NCBI RefSeq assembly: GCF_004136555.1
Contig: NZ_NOIT01000003.1
Span: forward strand, 173,346-237,345
DNA length: 64,000 nucleotides
DNA from: Kocuria carniphila
GTDB taxonomy: Bacteria; Actinomycetota; Actinomycetes; Actinomycetales; Micrococcaceae
Reading direction: 5' to 3'
The position numbers were made by a program, and so were the translations under genes. Below, in pieces: positions 1-7,960 of this stretch. The first letter of the stretch is position 1. Each line of letters begins with the position of its first letter. The notes under the pieces are model-generated. The model searched no databases and had not been told where the DNA came from. It saw only the letters and a list, made by a program, of their open reading frames with translations.

Positions 1-1137
1 CTCCCGATCGGCGTGTCCGTGCTGCTGTTGGTCACCAAGATCGGCGACGGAACCGACACCGGTGCCGACGCCACACCTGAGGGCGCCGCATCCGACGCTC
101 GCCAGGCAACCGACGACGCCGCTCCGGCCACCTCCCAGGCCGGCCCCGACACCGAAGTTGACCCCGAGGACAGCTCGGTGAAGCAGGAGATCATCAAGTC
201 CAACTTCGGTACGGCGTTGATGTTGGGGATCGCGTATGCCGCCTCGATCGGTTCGCTGGGCACCATCATCGGCACCCCGCCGAACACCCTGATGGCCGGT
301 TACCTGTCCGACACCCATGACATCCAGATCGGCTTCGGCCAGTGGATGCTGGTGGGAGTCCCGCTGGCGGTCGTGATGCTGGCGATCTGCTGGTTCTTGC
401 TCACCAAGGTGTTGTTCAAGCCCGAAATCACCGAAATCCCGGGCGGCAAGGAACTCATCCAGGACGAACTTCACAAACTCGGCCCCATGTCCTCCGGTGA
501 GAAGCGTGTGCTGGCCATCTTCATCCTGGCTGCCGTCTCTTGGGTGTTCATTCCGATGATTTTCGACACCCCGCCGATCTCCGACGCGGGAATCGCCATG
601 ACCATTGGTTTGCTGCTGTTCTTCTGCCCCGCCGGTGCCGCCCGCGGCGTGCGCCTGCTGGACTGGGATTCTGCCGTCAAGCTGCCCTGGGGTGTTCTGT
701 TGCTGTTCGGCGGCGGTTTGGCGCTGTCCTCGCAGTTCTCGGGTTCCGGCCTGACCGAGTGGATCGGCGAGCAGGCCCAGGGTCTGGGTGGCGTTCCCAT
801 GATCCTGATGGTGTTGGTCTTCGCGGCCGGCATCCTGTTCCTGACCGAGTTGACCTCCAACACCGCAACCGCCGCCACGTTCTTACCGGTTGCCGGCGGC
901 GTGGCCATGGGCCTGGGAATCGACCCGATGCTGCTGGCCATCCCCGTGGCACTGGCCGCGACCTGCGCGTTCATGCTCCCGGTGGCCACCCCACCCAACG
1001 CGATTGCGTTCGGCTCCGGGTACGTGACCATCTCGCAGATGATCCGCGGTGGCATCTGGCTCAACGTGTTCGCCATGGTCGTGATCACCATCGCCACCAT
1101 GACACTTGCGGTCTGGGTCTTCGGCCTCACGTACTAG
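1..1137 (+). CDS. DASS (SLC13) family anion:cation symporter, 5' truncated by window
   Basis: Inner-membrane secondary transporter, probably for di/tricarboxylates or sulfate. The reading frame is open from base 1 (LPIGVSVLLL...), so the true start lies outside the window. Seen: hydrophobic segments throughout, family signatures GTPPNTLMAGY, an SNTATAATFLPV motif near bases 855-890 and PVATPPNAIAFGSGY near the C-terminus. These match the duplicated SNT/PPN substrate and sodium-site motifs of the family and the second DASS protein at 23885-25390. An acidic, Ala/Asp/Thr-rich loop of about 45 residues (bases 40-180) sits where the paralogue has a short charged linker. Substrate cannot be assigned. 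Ends 36 bases before a strong hairpin shared with the convergent dps gene. Confidence 0.88.
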   Translation, partial: LPIGVSVLLLVTKIGDGTDTGADATPEGAASDARQATDDAAPATSQAGPDTEVDPEDSSVKQEIIKSNFGTALMLGIAYAASIGSLGTIIGTPPNTLMAGYLSDTHDIQIGFGQWMLVGVPLAVVMLAICWFLLTKVLFKPEITEIPGGKELIQDELHKLGPMSSGEKRVLAIFILAAVSWVFIPMIFDTPPISDAGIAMTIGLLLFFCPAGAARGVRLLDWDSAVKLPWGVLLLFGGGLALSSQFSGSGLTEWIGEQAQGLGGVPMILMVLVFAAGILFLTELTSNTATAATFLPVAGGVAMGLGIDPMLLAIPVALAATCAFMLPVATPPNAIAFGSGYVTISQMIRGGIWLNVFAMVVITIATMTLAVWVFGLTY

Positions 1138-1172
1138 TGTTCACTCGTTCATGACCCCGACGAGGGACAGAA

Positions 1173-1216
1173 CATACTGAGGGCCCGGAACCGTGCGGTT
1201 CCGGGCCCTCAGTATG
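1173..1216. terminator. Bidirectional intrinsic terminator between DASS gene and dps
   Basis: Perfect inverted repeat: about 20 bp arms (1173-1193 with 1196-1216), GC-rich core GGGCCCGGAACCG, and a very tight loop. It lies between two convergent genes and can serve both strands. Confidence 0.85.
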
Positions 1217-1230
1217 TGTTTGGAAGGAGG

Positions 1231-1890
1231 TTACTTCTTCTTGTCGGCCTTCTTGTCCGACTTCTCCGCCTTCGCGGACTTGCTGGACTTGGTCGACTTA
1301 GTGGACTTGGTCGACTTTCCCGACTTGTCCGTGGCCACCGAATTGGCGGCACCCTTCTCAGTGCTGGCATTGGAGTTCTCCAGCTGCCCGGACACGGACT
1401 CGATGTGCGAGCGCATGAACCACTGGAACAGCTCGAGTCCCTTGACCTGACCGATCAGCATGTCCTCGGTGATCGGATCGACCTTGCCGGCCTTCTCGAT
1501 GGCCTTGCGGTGGTCCTTGATCACACCGGAGTAGACCAGATCCAGAGCGGCCAGGTGCTCCACACCGGTGGCGCGCATCACGTCGTAGTCGTCCCACTTG
1601 CGGGACGCGACGATGGCTCCGGGCAGACCGTTGGGCGACACGCCCATGGTGGCCATGCGCTCGGCAACCTCGTCCACGAAACCGCGAACGGTCTCGATCT
1701 GCGGGTCCAGCATCTCGTGCACGGAGATGAAGTTGGGGCCTACTACGTTCCAGTGCGCGTGCTTGAGCGTCAGCTGCAGGTCGTTCAGGGCGTTCAGGCG
1801 CTGCTGCAGCGTGTCAGCCAGAGCGTGACCCTCGGTGGTCGTGAGACCCGGAACGGTGTAGCTGGCGTTCTTGGTGGACTTCTTAGCCAT
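1231..1890 (-). CDS. dps: Dps-family ferritin-like DNA-protection protein with Lys/Ser/Thr-rich C-terminal tail
   Basis: Dodecameric mini-ferritin that oxidises and stores iron and shields DNA. Seen: the Dps signature with KHAHWNVVG, then HEMLD, then DEVAERMATMG, which carry the ferroxidase His/Asp/Glu ligands. The last ~40 residues are a low-complexity tail of repeated KST/KSS/KADKKK units; basic tails in Dps homologues bind DNA, so this is the likely DNA-contact element (inference). Start: ATG at 1890, preceded by AAGGAGG at good spacing; a GTG 18 bases further up would place this Shine-Dalgarno inside the gene. Length 219 aa. Transcribed away from fadH. Confidence 0.93.
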   Translation of the reverse strand: MAKKSTKNASYTVPGLTTTEGHALADTLQQRLNALNDLQLTLKHAHWNVVGPNFISVHEMLDPQIETVRGFVDEVAERMATMGVSPNGLPGAIVASRKWDDYDVMRATGVEHLAALDLVYSGVIKDHRKAIEKAGKVDPITEDMLIGQVKGLELFQWFMRSHIESVSGQLENSNASTEKGAANSVATDKSGKSTKSTKSTKSSKSAKAEKSDKKADKKK

Positions 1891-1945
1891 GTGAACCTCC
1901 TTGTGCACCCGGCGTACTGAAAACTCGCCGCTGTCATGGTGCGGT

Positions 1946-1968
1946 TTATTTTGATGTATTCATAATAA
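1946..1968. promoter_or_regulatory. AT-rich dyad in the dps promoter region (possible Fur/PerR-type operator)
   Basis: A 23-bp AT-rich imperfect palindrome (outer arms TTATT and AATAA, inner TG and CA) in otherwise GC-rich DNA, about 55-80 bases upstream of the dps start. Iron or peroxide control of dps by Fur-family proteins is well known; assigning this site to such a regulator is inference from shape and position only. Confidence 0.35.
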
Positions 1969-2078
1969 CAACTTCCGAAACGCTCCACCAGGCAGGACGG
2001 TTCGCCCGCGGAGTAATTAGTGACGCGGGTCACCGATCACCTAGTCTGGGAACAAGTACCTGAGACTTGGAGTATCGG

Positions 2079-4139
2079 ATGACCGCGCGCTACCAGCACT
2101 TACTGTCCCCCCTCACCGTGGGTTCCACAACCCTCCCCCACCGCGTGATCATGGGGTCCATGCACACCGGCTTGGAAGAGAAGGAGGGCGGTGAGCATGA
2201 ACTCGCAGCCTTCTACGTCGAGCGCGTTCGCGGCGGCGCTGGCCTCATCGTCACAGGTGGCATTTCCCCCAACGCCGAGGGGGCCACACGGAAGAACGGC
2301 GCCCACCTCAGCTCCCAGGACCAGTTGCCCCGCCATCAGGTCGTCACCGAAGCCGTCCACGACGCCGGTGGCTTCATCGCCCTGCAGCTCATGCACTCCG
2401 GTCGCTACGGCATGCACAAGCACGCGGTCGCGCCCTCACCCATTCGCGCCCCGATCAACAAGGTGACGCCGCGAGAACTGTCCGACAGCGACGTCGAACG
2501 CACCATCGAGGATTTCGCTCACGCCGCGCAGCTGGCCCAGCGGGCCGGCTACGACGGCGCGGAGATCATGGGCTCCGAGGGCTACTTGATCAACGAGTTC
2601 CTGGTCGAGCACACGAATCAGCGCACCGATCGCTGGGGCGGCTCGCCGCAGGCCCGGCGCCGCTTCGCCACAGAGATCGTCCGACGCGTCCGCGAGCGCA
2701 CGGGCCCGGATTTCCTGGTGATGTACCGTCTCTCCGCCCTGGATCTGGTGCCGGACGCCCAGGAGTTCGAGGATGTCCTGGCCCTGGGCCGCGAAGTGGA
2801 AGAGGCCGGCGCCTCCATCATCAACACAGGCATCGGCTGGCACGAGGCTCGCATCCCCACCATCGCCACCAGCGTGCCCGGCGCGGGATTCACGTGGGTC
2901 AGCCGCGCGCTGCGCGAGAACCTGAGCATTCCGATCTCCACGGTCAACCGCATCAACACTCCCGAGCTCGCCGAGGAGGTCCTGGCGCGCGGCGAAGCGG
3001 ACCTCGTGTGCATGGCCCGCCCGTTCCTGGCCGACGCCGCATTCGTCGCCAAGGCACGCGAGGCTCAGCCGGACCGGATCAACACGTGTATTGCGTGCAA
3101 CCAGGCGTGCCTGGACCACACGTTCACGGGTCAGCGCATGTCCTGCCTGGTCAATCCGCAGGCGATGCGGGAAACGGACCTGATTCTCGGCCCCACCCGC
3201 ACGGCCGAACAGATTGCCGTGGTGGGTGCGGGACCCGCTGGGCTGGCGTTCGCGGAAGCAGCGGCGGAACGCGGTCACCGCGTCACGTTGTTCGAGGAGC
3301 AGCCCGAACTCGGTGGCCAGTTCCAGCTGGCCCGTCGAATTCCCGGCAAGGAGGACTACGCGCACACGATCCGCTACTTCTCCACTCGGTTGAAGGAGCT
3401 GGGAGTCACGGTGCGCACCGGCCACCGTGCCGCCCAGGAGGATCTGGCCTTCGCGGACCGGGTGGTCATCGCGGCCGGTGTGGACCCCCGTCAACCCGGA
3501 ATCCCCGGGGTCACCGGGCCCACGGTGCTCGGCTACAAAGAGGTCTTGGAGGGCGCCCCGGTCGGTCAGCGGGTCGCAGTGATCGGCGCGGGCGGCATCG
3601 GGTACGACGTCGCGCACTTCCTCACGCACAATCCCTCCGCGGACTTCTATGCCGAATGGGGCATTGACCGCTCGCTGGAAGCACGCGGCGGGCTACTCGC
3701 ACCCGCACCCGAGCCCCCGTTGCGTCAGGTCACCGTCCTTCAGCGGAGCACCACCAAACCCGGCTCACGCCTGGGCCCCACCACGGGCTGGATCCACCGC
3801 TTGGAACTACGCATGGCCAACGTGGTGTTCATCACCGGAGTGGAATATCAGGACATCACGGACCGCGGCGTCCGCATCTCCGTGGCCGCGCCGGGACCGG
3901 CCGGAGGTGTCATCGAGGAGGGCGGCGGCGTCGCCCTCGAGAACCCGCGCACGGAAACCCTGGTCGAGGTGGACACCGTGGTGCTGTGCGCGGGCCAGGA
4001 ATCCCGCAACGAGCTGGCTCGGGAACTGGCCGGGGACTCGCGGCCCGTCCACGTGATCGGCGGCGCGGATGTGGCCGCGGAACTGGATGCCAAACGGGCC
4101 ATCAAACAGGCTGTGGAATTGGCAGCGGCCCTGCCCTGA
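2079..4139 (+). CDS. fadH: NADPH-dependent 2,4-dienoyl-CoA reductase (Old Yellow Enzyme/FMN-4Fe4S-FAD flavoprotein)
   Basis: Reduces 2,4-dienoyl-CoA intermediates during beta-oxidation of polyunsaturated fatty acids. Seen: N-terminal TIM barrel of the OYE family (MGSMHTGLEE, LMHSGRYG, GYDGAEIMGSEGYLINEF, INTGIGWHEARIPTIAT), strikingly like E. coli FadH; then a cluster of cysteines CIACNQACLDH...SCLVNP for the 4Fe-4S centre at about residues 336-355; an FAD-binding VVGAGPAGLAFAEAAAERG and a second dinucleotide fold VAVIGAGGIGYDVAHFL. Length 686 aa against about 670 in E. coli. Start ATG at 2079 follows a GGAG; a longer TTG start would absorb that site. Cytosolic, apparently monocistronic. Confidence 0.92.
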   Translation: MTARYQHLLSPLTVGSTTLPHRVIMGSMHTGLEEKEGGEHELAAFYVERVRGGAGLIVTGGISPNAEGATRKNGAHLSSQDQLPRHQVVTEAVHDAGGFIALQLMHSGRYGMHKHAVAPSPIRAPINKVTPRELSDSDVERTIEDFAHAAQLAQRAGYDGAEIMGSEGYLINEFLVEHTNQRTDRWGGSPQARRRFATEIVRRVRERTGPDFLVMYRLSALDLVPDAQEFEDVLALGREVEEAGASIINTGIGWHEARIPTIATSVPGAGFTWVSRALRENLSIPISTVNRINTPELAEEVLARGEADLVCMARPFLADAAFVAKAREAQPDRINTCIACNQACLDHTFTGQRMSCLVNPQAMRETDLILGPTRTAEQIAVVGAGPAGLAFAEAAAERGHRVTLFEEQPELGGQFQLARRIPGKEDYAHTIRYFSTRLKELGVTVRTGHRAAQEDLAFADRVVIAAGVDPRQPGIPGVTGPTVLGYKEVLEGAPVGQRVAVIGAGGIGYDVAHFLTHNPSADFYAEWGIDRSLEARGGLLAPAPEPPLRQVTVLQRSTTKPGSRLGPTTGWIHRLELRMANVVFITGVEYQDITDRGVRISVAAPGPAGGVIEEGGGVALENPRTETLVEVDTVVLCAGQESRNELARELAGDSRPVHVIGGADVAAELDAKRAIKQAVELAAALP

Positions 4140-4203
4140 GCACCCACCGAAAGGTAGTGCAGGGCAGAGCCGCTGTTCACGAACGCAAGACCCGAGCTGC
4201 GGG

Positions 4204-4860
4204 TCAGTTGTCGGCGCGTACCGAGCCCTCGGTCGCATCCACGTAGTACGTGGCATCGCGATCGTCGATGTCCAGCTCAACTTCCCAGTTGAGGGTGCCG
4301 TTGTCCTCGTCCAGGGAGGCGTCGTCGAACAGCACGGTGCCGTCCTGTGACGAGGCCTCTTCGAAGACGCGCTTGATGGCCTCGTCGATGGAGATGGAGG
4401 CCTGACCCAATTCGTCCAGGTCATCCTGGTCCGCGTTGCCGTCCTCCCGCTCGTTGGTGATGTTCTGGCCCGCACCATCCACGGTGACATCGTGCTTGGT
4501 GTCGTTCTGGATGACCTCGACCTCAAAGACGTTGTTCCGACGGTCGTAGTCGATGTCCGCCACGTCGCCGCCCTCGTACTTGGCAAGAACGGTCTCCACC
4601 GCTGCCAGCGACGCAGCCTCGCCGCCGTCCTCGTCACTCGCCGACGCGGAGCCCGAGGCGTCCTCGCTGGGGTCGGAGGCCTGGCCGTCGCTGGGATCAT
4701 CGGTGATCTCGGCGGTGGACTCGTTTTCGGGCACGGCCGCGGTAGTCTCCGCGGGGGCTTCCGCGGCGGGTTCGTCGTTGTTGGCTCCGCAGCCGGTGAG
4801 CAGGAGCGCACCGATCACGGCGGAGGAGCTCAGGGTCAGAATTTTCTCAGTGTGCTTCAT
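4204..4860 (-). CDS. Lipoprotein with two PepSY domains
   Basis: Secreted, membrane-anchored protein of unknown role; PepSY domains are thought to bind or inhibit extracytoplasmic peptidases. Seen: a 25-residue signal peptide ending in the lipobox LTGC, then an acidic Ser/Glu/Asp/Ala-rich linker (about residues 27-80), then two PepSY-like repeats (about 82-135 and 145-217), the second with the typical EVELDIDDRDATYYVDATEGSV ending split here as two motifs: a strand pair and a YYVDA-G turn. Length 218 aa. Convergent with fadH; no strong hairpin in the 64-base gap. The function is not known. Confidence 0.8.
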   Translation of the reverse strand: MKHTEKILTLSSSAVIGALLLTGCGANNDEPAAEAPAETTAAVPENESTAEITDDPSDGQASDPSEDASGSASASDEDGGEAASLAAVETVLAKYEGGDVADIDYDRRNNVFEVEVIQNDTKHDVTVDGAGQNITNEREDGNADQDDLDELGQASISIDEAIKRVFEEASSQDGTVLFDDASLDEDNGTLNWEVELDIDDRDATYYVDATEGSVRADN

Positions 4861-5070
4861 ACGTCAATTATCCCGCTTACCCGCGAGTTTTAGGGGATTA
4901 CCTCGGACTCTTCGCTCGCAATGAAAACTGCCGACGGGCACCCCCCTGACTTTCACCGGCTACTCAGCCAGGGTGTCTACTATTCTGGGGACTACTCACC
5001 GTCACACGCCCACCTCCCCCGGTCGGCGCGCACACGAGACCGCCACGGGTTGGCGTGGAAGGAGGCGGCA

Positions 5071-5892
5071 GTGGGTTTTTGGACCGGTTTGGAAAGCGGT
5101 ATCGAAAAGGCCGTACGCACCGCTTTCACCGCGGGTTCCCGCAAACGAGTTGAAGCCGTGGAGATCGCCAGCGCCCTGCGCCGTGAACTCGATCAGGAAT
5201 CGTTCACGATCTCCGCCGGGCGCACCATGGCGCCCAACGTCTTCACTGTCCAGTTCTCGGACGACGATTTCCCCCGCGCCCAGGAATGGGGCACGCAACT
5301 GGCCGAAGAACTGTGCGACGTGATCATCCGGCACGCGCGGTCCCAGGCCTACACGCTGCAGGGTGCCGTTCGGGTCAGCTTCATCCGCAACCCGGATCTC
5401 GAGGCCGGGGAGTTCCAGATCGTCTCGTCCTCCGAACGCACCGACGTTGGCACCGTGTCCTCGGGGAGTTCCTCCGGAGCGGCGTCGGCCTCGGTACGCG
5501 CCCCGGAACCACCACCCGCCCCGCGTCAGGAAACACGCCCGGCCCCGTTCGACGCCGCTCCCGGCCCAGGCCACGAGCCGCACCAATCCGTCGAGTACGT
5601 CCCGGTCATCGAAGTCAGCGGTGAACGTTTCTCCCTGAACGCCCCCGCCGTGAGCGTAGGCCGTTCCACCGAGGCGGACATCACCGTGGAGGACACCGGC
5701 GTTTCCCGAAAGCACCTGGAAATCCGGCGGCAGGGCCAGCACTACATTGCTGTGGATCTGGGCTCCACCAATGGTTCCTACGTTGACGGTGAACGCGTGC
5801 AGGGTCGTGCCGAGCTGGTCAACGGATCCGTGATTACCATGGGGCGAACCCGTTTGGTGTTCCGGTTGCTACTCCCCAAGGAAGGGCGCTGA
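5071..5892 (+). CDS. fhaA: FhaA: DUF3662/FHA-domain signalling protein
   Basis: Phosphothreonine-reading adaptor of the kinase cluster, linked in mycobacteria to peptidoglycan precursor flux at the pole. Seen: an N-terminal DUF3662 region (residues 1-115, start VGFWTGLESGIEKAV), a Pro/Ala/Ser-rich linker, and a C-terminal FHA domain (about 186-265) with GRS, SRKHLEI and LGSTNGSYVDG, the phosphopeptide-binding loops. Start chosen at GTG 5071 because AAGGAGG lies 9 bases upstream and homologues begin here; an upstream in-frame extension lacks similarity. First gene of the fhaA-fhaB-pstP-rodA-pbpA-pknA-pknB operon; one base separates its stop from fhaB. Confidence 0.93.
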   Translation: MGFWTGLESGIEKAVRTAFTAGSRKRVEAVEIASALRRELDQESFTISAGRTMAPNVFTVQFSDDDFPRAQEWGTQLAEELCDVIIRHARSQAYTLQGAVRVSFIRNPDLEAGEFQIVSSSERTDVGTVSSGSSSGAASASVRAPEPPPAPRQETRPAPFDAAPGPGHEPHQSVEYVPVIEVSGERFSLNAPAVSVGRSTEADITVEDTGVSRKHLEIRRQGQHYIAVDLGSTNGSYVDGERVQGRAELVNGSVITMGRTRLVFRLLLPKEGR

Positions 5893-5893
5893 C

Positions 5894-6412
5894 GTGTCTG
5901 AGCTGACCATCACGCTGTTGCGCTTCGGTTTCTTGGCGTTGCTGTGGATCTTCATTTTCGCCGTCATTGCCTCGCAGGCGCGCGACCTCGCGGTGGGCAA
6001 CAAGGCCCGGGCCGCTGTGCAGAACGCGCGGAACAAGCGCACATCCGCACGCAAGGAACGTCCCGCCAAGCAACCCGCCGCCAATGGATCCGGTCCCACC
6101 ACCACGGGTGGCACACGGCACCGCCCCCGAAACCTCATGATCATCGAAGGGCCCCTGTCCGGCAGCAGTTTCCAGCTCGGTTCCGCGCCCGTCCTGCTCG
6201 GTCGCTCCAACGAAGCCACGGTTCCGCTCGAGGACGACTACGCCTCCGGCCGCCACGCCCGACTGTTCCCCCAAGGTTCACGCTGGTTCCTCGAGGACCT
6301 GGGCTCCACCAACGGCACATTCGTGCAGGGTCAGAAACTCTCCCGCGCGGCGGCTGTCGAACCCGGCATGCAGTTTCGGGTGGGGCGAACCGTCATGGAA
6401 CTGAGGCCCTAA
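5894..6412 (+). CDS. fhaB: FhaB/FipA: membrane-anchored FHA-domain protein
   Basis: Second FHA protein of the operon, a substrate/adaptor of the PASTA kinases connected with cell division and envelope stress. Seen: one N-terminal membrane helix (about residues 7-26, FLALLWIFIFAVIASQA), a basic Lys/Arg-rich linker, and a C-terminal FHA domain (about 80-165) with GRSNEATV, SGRHARLF and LGSTNGTFVQG. Length 172 aa, usual for the family. GTG start one base after the fhaA stop; pstP follows after three bases, so the genes are almost certainly co-transcribed. Confidence 0.92.
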   Translation: MSELTITLLRFGFLALLWIFIFAVIASQARDLAVGNKARAAVQNARNKRTSARKERPAKQPAANGSGPTTTGGTRHRPRNLMIIEGPLSGSSFQLGSAPVLLGRSNEATVPLEDDYASGRHARLFPQGSRWFLEDLGSTNGTFVQGQKLSRAAAVEPGMQFRVGRTVMELRP

Positions 6413-6415
6413 CTC

Positions 6416-7960
6416 ATGCCCATTGCTTTCCGCTTTGCCGCACGCTCGGACGTCGGCCGGGTCCGCTCCAAGAACGACGACTCCGCGTACGCGGGTCGCT
6501 ACTTGGCCGTGGTCGCCGATGGCATGGGCGGCCACGTGGGTGGCGACGTCGCTTCGGCATCGGCCGTCATCGACCTCACCCACCTGGATCACCCGGGTCA
6601 CGAAGGTGAAGCCGAAACGATCTTGGCGGACGAGATCCAGAACGCCAACCAGAACCTGGCCAAGCTGGTCCAGACCAACCCCCGTCTGGGTGGCATGGGC
6701 ACCACGGTGACTTCGCTGCTCATCGACGGCGACTCGATTTCCGTGGCCCACATCGGTGATTCACGTGCGTACCGCTGGTCCGAGGATGAAGGCTTCAGCC
6801 AGGTCACCACGGACCACACGTTTGTGCAGCGACTCATCGACGAAGGCCGGTTGCGGCCCGAGGAGGCAGAAAGCCACCCGCACAAGAACGTGCTCATGCG
6901 CGTGCTCGGCGACGTGGACGCCTCCCCCGAACTCGAAGTACAAACCATTGCCCCCAAGGTGGGTGAACGCTGGCTGTTGTGCTCGGACGGCCTCAACGCG
7001 GTGGTCAACGCGCAGACCATCGAATCGATCATGCGCTCGACCGGAGACCTCAACCAGATCGTGAACTCCCTGGTGGAACTCACCCTGGACCGCGGAGCCC
7101 CGGACAACGTGACCGTGGTGGTCGCCGAGGTCCAGGAAATCCCCCAGGGCAGCGAACCCGCCCCCACCACGGGTGAAACCGTGGGTGCAATACCGGACGA
7201 GAGCCGCACCTCGGACGAACAGCTCGCGGACGAAGAGCTCTGGAACTCGAGCCTGGACTCCCCCGTGGCCGGTGCCGGCTACACGGACAATCACCGCACA
7301 CCGGCGGAAGCCGAAGAATCCTCGGCCGCCGCGTTGCGTCGGGACCTCTCAGAACGCCCCCACCTGCTGGTGGGCGCCGCGGCAAACGCCACCCAGACGG
7401 GTCGCATCCCCACCGTGACCGATTCCGTGGCCCAACGCCGCGCCACCCTGCTGCGCACCTCCACCCTGGACATCCCGTCAGACCCGGACGAGGTCAGGAA
7501 CGCCCTGTTCGGCGAGGGCCGGCAGCGAAAGGGCGGCAAGCGGCGTCGTGCGCTGGTCATCGGTCTGTTGGGCCTCGCGGCGCTCGCGCTACTGCTGGGC
7601 GGCTGGGCCGCCAAGTCCTGGACCTCTTCGCAGTACTACGTGGGCGAGAACGACGGGAAGGTGGCCATTTACAACGGTGTGTCCCAGAGCCTGGGCCCCA
7701 TCAGCCTGAGCGAGTTGAACAGCACCACCACCATTGAGGTGGACAGTCTGCCCAATTACGTACAGGAACGCGTGCGCGGAACCATTCCCGCGGGAAGCCA
7801 CCAAGAGGCCGAACGCATCGTGACCGAGCTGGCGAGCTCCGGGGACGGCGAACCCAGCCCGCAGCCCACGGGCCAGGTCAGGGTCATCACGCCCACGCCG
7901 GAGGATTCTCGCTCCCCCTCCGCCACTCCGGAGAACAGCAATGGGGGTGATGGCTCGTGA
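6416..7960 (+). CDS. pstP: PstP/Ppp: PP2C-family Ser/Thr protein phosphatase
   Basis: Metal-dependent phosphatase that reverses PknA/PknB phosphorylation. Seen: PP2C catalytic domain at residues 1-240 with the metal-binding motifs RSKNDDS, VADGMGGHVGG, IGDSRAYRW, LCSDGLN and GAPDNVTVVV; a ~135-residue charged juxtamembrane stretch; one membrane helix (about 378-400); and a ~110-residue extracellular tail ending in a Ser/Pro/Thr-rich segment. Length 514 aa, the normal architecture of actinobacterial PstP. Stop overlaps the GTG of rodA by four bases (GTGA), implying translational coupling. Confidence 0.94.
   Translation: MPIAFRFAARSDVGRVRSKNDDSAYAGRYLAVVADGMGGHVGGDVASASAVIDLTHLDHPGHEGEAETILADEIQNANQNLAKLVQTNPRLGGMGTTVTSLLIDGDSISVAHIGDSRAYRWSEDEGFSQVTTDHTFVQRLIDEGRLRPEEAESHPHKNVLMRVLGDVDASPELEVQTIAPKVGERWLLCSDGLNAVVNAQTIESIMRSTGDLNQIVNSLVELTLDRGAPDNVTVVVAEVQEIPQGSEPAPTTGETVGAIPDESRTSDEQLADEELWNSSLDSPVAGAGYTDNHRTPAEAEESSAAALRRDLSERPHLLVGAAANATQTGRIPTVTDSVAQRRATLLRTSTLDIPSDPDEVRNALFGEGRQRKGGKRRRALVIGLLGLAALALLLGGWAAKSWTSSQYYVGENDGKVAIYNGVSQSLGPISLSELNSTTTIEVDSLPNYVQERVRGTIPAGSHQEAERIVTELASSGDGEPSPQPTGQVRVITPTPEDSRSPSATPENSNGGDGS

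Noticed and set aside
1265..1330. Tandem GACTTGGTCGACTTAGT-like DNA repeats as a regulatory repeat
   Set aside because: They are in frame in dps and encode the KST tail, so they are explained by the protein.
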